Below, in pieces: positions 1-3,386 of a stretch of 5,077 nucleotides of DNA. The position numbers were made by a program, and so were the translations under genes. Below the pieces are notes generated by a model. The model did no database searches, was not told the origin of the DNA, and worked only from the letters and a program-made list of their open reading frames with translations. The DNA comes from Anaeromyxobacter sp. GTDB taxonomy: Bacteria; Myxococcota; Myxococcia; Myxococcales; Anaeromyxobacteraceae. The stretch is from positions 1 through 5,077 of the forward strand of contig JAHWYA010000197.1 in assembly GCA_020028115.1 (NCBI GenBank), read 5' to 3'. The first letter of the stretch is position 1; each line of letters begins with the position of its first letter.

Positions 1-203
1 GGCCCCGCCGGCGGCTCGAGCTCGAGCTCGACCTTCGCGCCCGGGAGGGCGGGATCGCTCGCGCGGGCGCGGCGCCCGCCGACGCGCACGTCGCCGAGCT
101 GGAAGGCGCGCTTGACGGCCGCGCGGCCGACGCCGAGGGCGTCCGCGAGGACCCGGTCGAGGCGGCCCTCCGCGGTGAGGGGGAGTCGGAGCTCGTGCTT
201 CAC
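1..203 (-). CDS. RluA-family pseudouridine synthase, N-terminal S4 domain (partial, cut at left edge)
   Basis: Only the first 67 codons are present. The protein would begin VKHELRLPLTAEGRLDRVL and continue with a GVGRAAVKRAFQLGDVRVGG segment. This matches the S4 RNA-binding fold at the N-terminus of RluA-type 23S rRNA/tRNA pseudouridine synthases, where an RLDxxLA helix is followed by an SRxxVxxxIxxGxVxVNG-type turn and a PGxxVEL strand. The catalytic domain with its HRLD aspartate would lie beyond the edge, so the modified uridine cannot be inferred. The start is GTG at 203, the first usable start after the stop of the upstream phosphofructokinase gene, 10 nt away. No clear Shine-Dalgarno precedes it, so translation probably depends on coupling to that gene. 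Another S4-domain protein, for example RsuA-like, is possible, but the extreme N-terminal placement favours RluA. Confidence 0.75.
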   Translation of the reverse strand, partial: MKHELRLPLTAEGRLDRVLADALGVGRAAVKRAFQLGDVRVGGRRARASDPALPGAKVELELEPPAG

Positions 204-213
204 GAGCGCTGTT

Positions 214-1239
214 CTACCCGAAGAACACCTCGGCCATCTCGTAGAGCTTCGGGTCGACGAGGTGGAGCTCCTTCGTCGCCTCGTCGAGCGACACCGCGAC
301 GATGTCGTCGCCGTGGAGGGCCGCCATCATCCCCCAGCGGCGGTCGCGGACGAGGTCCGCGGCGAAGACGCCGTAGCGCGTCGCGAGGACGCGGTCGCGC
401 GCGGTGGGGGTGCCGCCGCGCTGGATGTGCCCGAGCACCGTCACGCGCGACTCGATCCCGGTCCGCCGCTCGATCTCCTTCGCGAGGTACGCGCCGATGC
501 CGCCGAGCCGGACGTGGCCGAACTCGTCGAGCTCGGCGTTCAGGGTCGCGTCCTTCCCCTGCTCGACCTGCGCGCCCTCGGCGACCACGACGATCGAGAA
601 GTTCTTTCCGCGCTCCTGGCGCGCCATCACCCACGCGGCCACCTGCGCGAGGTCGATGGGCCGCTCCGGCACGAGGATCACGTCGGCGCCGCCCGCGATG
701 CCGCTGTGGAGCGCGATGTGGCCGGCGTGGCGCCCCATCACCTCGCACACGATGACGCGGCTGTGCGCCTCGGCGGTGGAGTGGAGCCGGTCGATCGCCT
801 CGGTGGCGATGCCGACCGCGGTGTCGAACCCGAACGTGTAGTCGGTGCCCGACAGGTCGTTGTCGATGGTCTTCGGCACGCCGACGAGCTGCAGCCCCTC
901 GTCGAAGAGCCGCTTCGCGACGCCGAGGGTGTCCTCCCCGCCGATCGCGACGACCGCGTCGATCCCGGCCCGCTCGACGGTCCGGAACACCGCGTCCACG
1001 CCGCCCTCGCGCTTGAAAGGGTTCGTCCGGGAGGTGCCGAGGATCGTCCCGCCGAGGGGGAGGATCCCGGAGACCGCGTCCCGCGAGAGCCGGAACGTGT
1101 GCCCGTCGATGAGCCCGCGCCACCCGTCCCGGACCCCGACGAGCTCGAACCCGTGCGCCTCGCCCCTCCTGACCACCGCGCGGATGACCGCATTCAGGCC
1201 GGGGCAGTCGCCTCCGCCCGTGAGGATCGCAACCTTCAT
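214..1239 (-). CDS. 6-phosphofructokinase, group III type, predicted pyrophosphate-dependent
   Basis: A complete 341-residue phosphofructokinase, close to the usual single-domain length. It should phosphorylate fructose 6-phosphate to fructose 1,6-bisphosphate in cytosolic glycolysis. Visible motifs are the phosphate-donor loop GGGDCPGLN (8-16), GGEDTLG (100-106), PKTIDND (122-128, with the catalytic Asp126), MGR (168-170, sugar-phosphate binding) and GHIQRGG (270-276). In this family a glycine at the position of D103 marks ATP users, while Asp there plus Lys in the PKTIDND motif (K123) marks PPi users. Both PPi residues are present, so I predict a reversible PPi-dependent enzyme (EC 2.7.1.90), usable in glycolysis and gluconeogenesis. 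The start is ATG at 1239, chosen because MKVAILTGGG is the canonical N-terminus and GGGGGAGG lies upstream. The open frame continues to 1479 but would overlap the divergent gene. The RluA-like gene follows 10 nt downstream, suggesting co-transcription. Confidence 0.95.
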   Translation of the reverse strand: MKVAILTGGGDCPGLNAVIRAVVRRGEAHGFELVGVRDGWRGLIDGHTFRLSRDAVSGILPLGGTILGTSRTNPFKREGGVDAVFRTVERAGIDAVVAIGGEDTLGVAKRLFDEGLQLVGVPKTIDNDLSGTDYTFGFDTAVGIATEAIDRLHSTAEAHSRVIVCEVMGRHAGHIALHSGIAGGADVILVPERPIDLAQVAAWVMARQERGKNFSIVVVAEGAQVEQGKDATLNAELDEFGHVRLGGIGAYLAKEIERRTGIESRVTVLGHIQRGGTPTARDRVLATRYGVFAADLVRDRRWGMMAALHGDDIVAVSLDEATKELHLVDPKLYEMAEVFFG

Positions 1240-1249
1240 GTCGACCGGA

Positions 1250-1257
1250 CCTCCCCC
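1250..1257 (-). promoter_or_regulatory. Shine-Dalgarno site of the phosphofructokinase gene
   Basis: The minus strand reads GGGGGAGG, with the GGAGG core ending 10 nt before the ATG at 1239. It supports that start over the longer open frame reaching into the divergent gene. Confidence 0.65.
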
Positions 1258-1270
1258 GTGTCCCCGCCTG

Positions 1271-1300
1271 GAGATAGGTCCCGCCCTCCCCCGCGCGCAA
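1271..1300 (-). promoter_or_regulatory. weak sigma70-like promoter candidate for the phosphofructokinase gene
   Basis: On the minus strand TTGCGC (1295-1300) and TATCTC (1271-1276) are separated by 18 nt. Each matches only three consensus positions, but they are the most AT-like hexamers in this intergenic region. They would start transcription about 25 nt before the ATG, leaving room for the Shine-Dalgarno site. It is a weak call in such GC-rich DNA. Confidence 0.25.
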
Positions 1301-1347
1301 CCTGGCGGGCGATGCGGGCGGGCGCGCGGCGGCCCGGACGGTCCTCT

Positions 1348-1379
1348 GGGTGTCGCGACCCCCCGCCCGGCGGCGGGCG
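1348..1379. other. palindrome and adjacent hairpin in the divergent intergenic region
   Basis: The 154-nt gap 1240-1393 holds an 8-bp perfect palindrome GTCGCGAC (1352-1359). One mismatched pair and then GGG/CCC extend it to 1348-1363. Directly after it comes an inverted repeat CGCCCG/CGGGCG (1364-1379, 4-nt loop), ending just before the GAGGTGA ribosome site of the plus-strand gene. The first could be an operator and the second a 5'-leader hairpin. Both could also be chance in GC-rich sequence. Confidence 0.2.
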
Positions 1380-1393
1380 CGTGAGGTGAGCCC

Positions 1394-1984
1394 GTGGCGA
1401 TCGACGTCGAGCTGCCCGTGACCGCGGAGCGGATCCGCACCCTGCGCGTGGGGGACGAGGTCCTCCTGTCCGGCCGCATCGTGACCGCGCGCGAGGCGGC
1501 GCACCGCCGGCTCGCGGTCCGCTTCGAGCCGCGGGTACGCGCCGCGCTCGAGGGGCGGTTCGTCTACCACTGCGGCCCGGTCGTCGCGCCGGACGGCCAG
1601 GGCTGGCGCTTCGTCGCGGCGGGCCCGTCGGCGTCGTTCCGCGTCGAGCCCTGGCAGGCCGAGGTGATCGCGCGCTACGGCGTCCGCGGCGTCGTCGGCA
1701 AGGGCGGCATGGGCGCGGCGACGCTCGGCGCGCTGCGCGAGCACGGCGCGGTCTACCTCCACCCGGCCGGCGGCCTCGCCGTGACGCTCGCGCGGCGCGT
1801 GACGCGCGTCGTGGCGGTCCACCTCCTCGACGAGCTCGGCGTCACCGACGCGGTCTGGGAGATCGAGGTCGAGGGGTTCCCGGCGGTCGTGACGATGGAC
1901 GCGCACGGCGGGACGCTGCACGGTCCCGCGGCGGGGCTCGGCGGCCCCTCGGCTACGGCGGATCCTTCCGCCGCCGGCGCGTGA
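1394..1984 (+). CDS. orphan beta subunit of class I (Fe-S) fumarase / tartrate dehydratase family hydro-lyase
   Basis: A 196-residue protein matching the C-terminal (beta) domain of Fe-S hydro-lyases. It has VGDEVLLSGRIVTAREAAH (19-37), a GP strand (61-62), AGPSASFRV (76-84, the family's GPTTxxRM motif), VGKGGMG (101-107), GAVYLHPAGG (118-127) and WEIEVEGFPAVVTMDAHG (155-172). In the family this domain caps the 4Fe-4S cluster, which is held by cysteines of the alpha subunit, and supplies Arg/Thr/Lys residues to the fumarate/malate site. Here R33, R83 and the GKG lysine K103 remain, but the Thr-Thr pair is Ser79-Ala80. No alpha-subunit gene lies on either side: upstream is the divergent phosphofructokinase and downstream a convergent gene. 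The start is GTG at 1394, with GAGGTGA at 1383-1389. Residues 177-196 form an Ala/Gly/Ser-rich tail beyond the usual domain end, encoded in the overlap with the convergent gene. The substrate is not determinable. The subunit may pair with a distant alpha subunit. Confidence 0.88.
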   Translation: MAIDVELPVTAERIRTLRVGDEVLLSGRIVTAREAAHRRLAVRFEPRVRAALEGRFVYHCGPVVAPDGQGWRFVAAGPSASFRVEPWQAEVIARYGVRGVVGKGGMGAATLGALREHGAVYLHPAGGLAVTLARRVTRVVAVHLLDELGVTDAVWEIEVEGFPAVVTMDAHGGTLHGPAAGLGGPSATADPSAAGA

Positions 1985-2561
1985 CCATCCGCACCGGCCC
2001 GTAGAAGAGCTGGCGCTCCGTGTACACGCGCCGCCCGCGGTACTCGCCGTCGACGGATCCGGCGGGCCGCTCGAGCCACATGCGCGCGCGGACGATCCCG
2101 TGCGCCGAGAACGGCTGGACGATCTCCTCGGGCGCGACGGCGAGGTAGCGGTCGAGCAGCGCGCGGATCTTCCGGTTGTACTTCGCGAGCGGGAGGAGGG
2201 AGTGGCGGCGGCCGCGGTGGAGCGTCCCGTCGAAGCGGTTGGACGCGTGGTAGAGCTCGTGGAGGATCGTGCCGATGCGCTCGCGCGCCGTCGACTCGAG
2301 GAACCAGAGCGGGCGCAGCGTCACGACGTAGAGGATCTTGCGGCCCTTCACGCGGACGAGCGGCCGCACCCGCGCGCCCGCGCCCGTCCGCGTCCTCGTC
2401 TCGCGGAAGTGCGCCGGGCGGATGGTGGCGCGCGAGGCGCGGCGCGCCTCGCCGGCGACGACGAGGATCCGGCCCGCTCGCACGTGCGCGAGCTCGGGCA
2501 CGCGCACCGCGACGTCGCGGACGAGCCGCTTCACCGCGAGCGTCACGTTGAGCCGGGGCAC
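1953..2561 (-). CDS. putative zinc metallopeptidase (HELYH motif), function unknown
   Basis: A 202-residue protein with IGTILHELYHASNRFDG at 97-112. This is a classic HExxH zinc site (H101, E102, H105) within a predicted helix, followed by FDG and a GRRH segment whose H120 (or H115) could be the third ligand. The pattern HELYHxxxxFDG followed by RxxH resembles small putative metallopeptidases such as the phage-metallopeptidase-like family (Pfam PF18894, from memory). The N-terminal half is Arg-rich, and a strand VKGRKILYVVTLRPL (71-85) precedes the active-site helix, as in SprT/gluzincin-like folds. The C-terminus is a basic RRRRKD tail. There is no signal peptide or membrane segment, so it should be cytosolic. 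The start is GTG at 2561, the first in frame. It has no Shine-Dalgarno, but a TATCCT box lies 8 nt upstream. In-frame GTG codons at residues 6 and 10 are alternatives. The last 32 bp overlap the convergent fumarase-like gene. Substrate and activity are unproven. Confidence 0.75.
   Translation of the reverse strand: MPRLNVTLAVKRLVRDVAVRVPELAHVRAGRILVVAGEARRASRATIRPAHFRETRTRTGAGARVRPLVRVKGRKILYVVTLRPLWFLESTARERIGTILHELYHASNRFDGTLHRGRRHSLLPLAKYNRKIRALLDRYLAVAPEEIVQPFSAHGIVRARMWLERPAGSVDGEYRGRRVYTERQLFYGPVRMVTRRRRKDPP
1956..1973. terminator. candidate bidirectional hairpin between two convergent stop codons
   Basis: CGGCGGA (1956-1962), loop TCCT, then TCCGCCG (1967-1973) form a perfect 7-bp stem. 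It sits between the minus-strand stop TAG (1953-1955) and the plus-strand stop TGA (1982-1984), inside both coding regions. There is no T-tract on either side, so it is not a canonical intrinsic terminator. It could slow polymerase from both directions or assist Rho-dependent ends. Confidence 0.35.
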
Positions 2562-2569
2562 CGGCGCGA

Positions 2570-2575
2570 AGGATA
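2570..2575 (-). promoter_or_regulatory. candidate -10 element of the metallopeptidase-like gene
   Basis: The minus strand reads TATCCT (4 of 6 to TATAAT), ending 8 nt before the GTG at 2561. No convincing -35 is seen. If real, transcription would begin at or within a few bases of the start codon, which fits the absence of a Shine-Dalgarno site. Confidence 0.3.
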
Positions 2576-2614
2576 GCGCGCGAGGGCGGCGCCGGGGCGG
2601 CGCGCGGGGCTCGC

Positions 2615-2643
2615 TTGCTGGCCCCCTTCCGGGCCGGTACGAT
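2615..2643 (+). promoter_or_regulatory. candidate sigma70-like promoter of the small membrane protein gene
   Basis: TTGCTG (2615-2620) and TACGAT (2638-2643) are separated by exactly 17 nt. The -10 keeps the key TA...T positions. It overlaps the ATG at 2642 and lies 7 nt before an in-frame GTG at 2651. A transcript from here would be leaderless or nearly so on the GTG and would exclude the ATG start. Confidence 0.35.
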
Positions 2644-2944
2644 GGCCGGCGTGGATCCCCTGCCCGCCGCCGCCCTCGCCGGCCTCTCCGTCATCGCGCT
2701 GATCCTGGCGCGCCGGGTCCGCGCGCTCGCGGGCGAGCTCGCCGATCTCCGGGAGCGCGTGGACGGGCTCGCGACGCGTCTCGAGACGGCCGAGGACGAC
2801 GTGGCGGGCGCGCTCGAGCGCACCGAGGTCGCCGAGATCGTGCTCCTCGACAAGGGGCTCGCGGACGAGGAGGACCTCGAGGCCGCGCGCCGCAGGTCCG
2901 ACGACGCGTCCGCCGCGGCGCTCGCCCGCGACGACCTCAATTAG
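2642..2944 (+). CDS. small single-pass membrane protein with coiled coil, unknown function
   Basis: I do not recognise a named family. As drawn from ATG 2642 it has 100 residues: a hydrophobic stretch at about 8-23 (PAAALAGLSVIALILA), a positively charged RRVR boundary, and then a heptad-like helix at about 27-62 rich in Leu/Val/Ala with Glu/Arg between (LAGELADLRERVDGLATRL). The acidic C-terminus contains LLDKGLADEEDLEAA. This suggests a short N-terminal anchor with a cytosolic coiled coil, the positive-inside rule placing RRVR in the cytosol. Codons have uniformly G/C third positions, which supports coding in this frame. The start is uncertain. GTG 2651 would give 97 residues and suits the candidate promoter better. 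A TTG at 2615 is less likely. No clear Shine-Dalgarno is visible. Its stop TAG interlocks with the stop of the convergent YhbY-like gene. It may be a scaffold or envelope-associated protein, but that is speculation. Confidence 0.65.
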   Translation: MAGVDPLPAAALAGLSVIALILARRVRALAGELADLRERVDGLATRLETAEDDVAGALERTEVAEIVLLDKGLADEEDLEAARRRSDDASAAALARDDLN

Positions 2945-3381
2945 CGCTTCGCGCGCTGCGGCCTCTCGCGCTGCGGCCTCGCGCGGTGACGCTTCGCGCG
3001 CTGGGGCTTCGCGGGCTGCGGCTCCGGCGCCGGCTTCGACGCGAGCTCCTTCGCCGTCAGCGGCTCGTACCGCGGCTTCTCCGGGTGACGTCGGTAGACG
3101 AGCACCGTCCGGCCGATGATCTGCACGACCTGCGCGCCGGCCGCCTCGCCGAGCCGGCCGGCGGCCTCGAAGCGATCCTCCGGGCTCTCGGTCCCGACGC
3201 GGACCTTCAAGAGCTCGTGGGCTCCGAGCTGCTCGTCGAGCTGACGGAGCACCGGGTCGGTGACCCCCTCCTTGCCGACCTGGACCACGGCCGAGAGGTG
3301 GTGACCCGCCGCGCGCAGCGTCTTGCGCAGCTTCGACGACGGCATCAGGGCGCGCTTCTTCGGATTGGTCGGGGCGGGCAT
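2941..3381 (-). CDS. yhbY: YhbY/CRS1-type ribosome-assembly RNA-binding protein with basic C-terminal tail
   Basis: A 146-residue protein. Residues about 15-100 match the YhbY (CRM) domain: SSKLRKTLRAAGHHLSAVVQ, the GxxG RNA-binding loop in VGKEGV (35-40), LGAHELLKVRV (52-62) and AAGAQVVQIIGRTVLVYRR (80-98). YhbY proteins bind rRNA or pre-50S particles in the cytosol and act in large-subunit maturation. The typical bacterial protein is about 100 residues. Here roughly 45 extra residues form a Pro/Lys/Arg/Gln tail in which 11 of the last 22 residues are Lys or Arg and PQR occurs three times, so it probably adds nonspecific RNA contact. The start is ATG at 3381, 5 nt after the stop of the upstream J-TPR gene. 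GGAAGTGA (3387-3394) serves as a Shine-Dalgarno-like site that includes that stop, so the two genes are likely co-transcribed and translationally coupled. Its TAA stop shares bases with the convergent gene's stop. Confidence 0.9.
   Translation of the reverse strand: MPAPTNPKKRALMPSSKLRKTLRAAGHHLSAVVQVGKEGVTDPVLRQLDEQLGAHELLKVRVGTESPEDRFEAAGRLGEAAGAQVVQIIGRTVLVYRRHPEKPRYEPLTAKELASKPAPEPQPAKPQRAKRHRARPQRERPQRAKR
2945..3003. repeat. direct repeat coding the basic tail of the YhbY-like protein
   Basis: The 14-nt sequence CGCTTCGCGCGCTG occurs at 2945-2958 and again at 2990-3003, exactly 45 nt (15 codons) apart. It encodes the two QRAKR copies at residues 127-131 and 142-146. The DNA between is a looser version of the same pattern, suggesting that the tail grew by in-frame tandem duplication. 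Confidence 0.6.
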
Positions 3382-3386
3382 GGTGG

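Noticed and set aside
112..1389. Plus-strand 425-codon frame antisense to the phosphofructokinase gene
   Set aside because: It has no recognisable domain, and its composition (Arg/Asp/His/Pro) is that of an antisense shadow. The opposite strand has full PFK motifs.
1240..1479. N-terminal extension of the phosphofructokinase to position 1479
   Set aside because: It would overlap the divergent gene and both ribosome sites. MKVAILTGGG at 1239 is the family N-terminus with a good Shine-Dalgarno.
200..1921. Minus-strand open frame of 573 codons spanning two genes
   Set aside because: It is an Arg/Asp/His/Pro-rich out-of-frame translation lying across the phosphofructokinase and the antisense of the fumarase-like gene. 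GC-rich DNA lacks stop codons, so long shadow frames are expected.
2943..2957. AGCGC/GCGCT stem at the second convergent junction as a terminator
   Set aside because: The stem is only 5 bp, has no T-tract and belongs to the direct repeat encoding the YhbY tail. It is within chance expectation.
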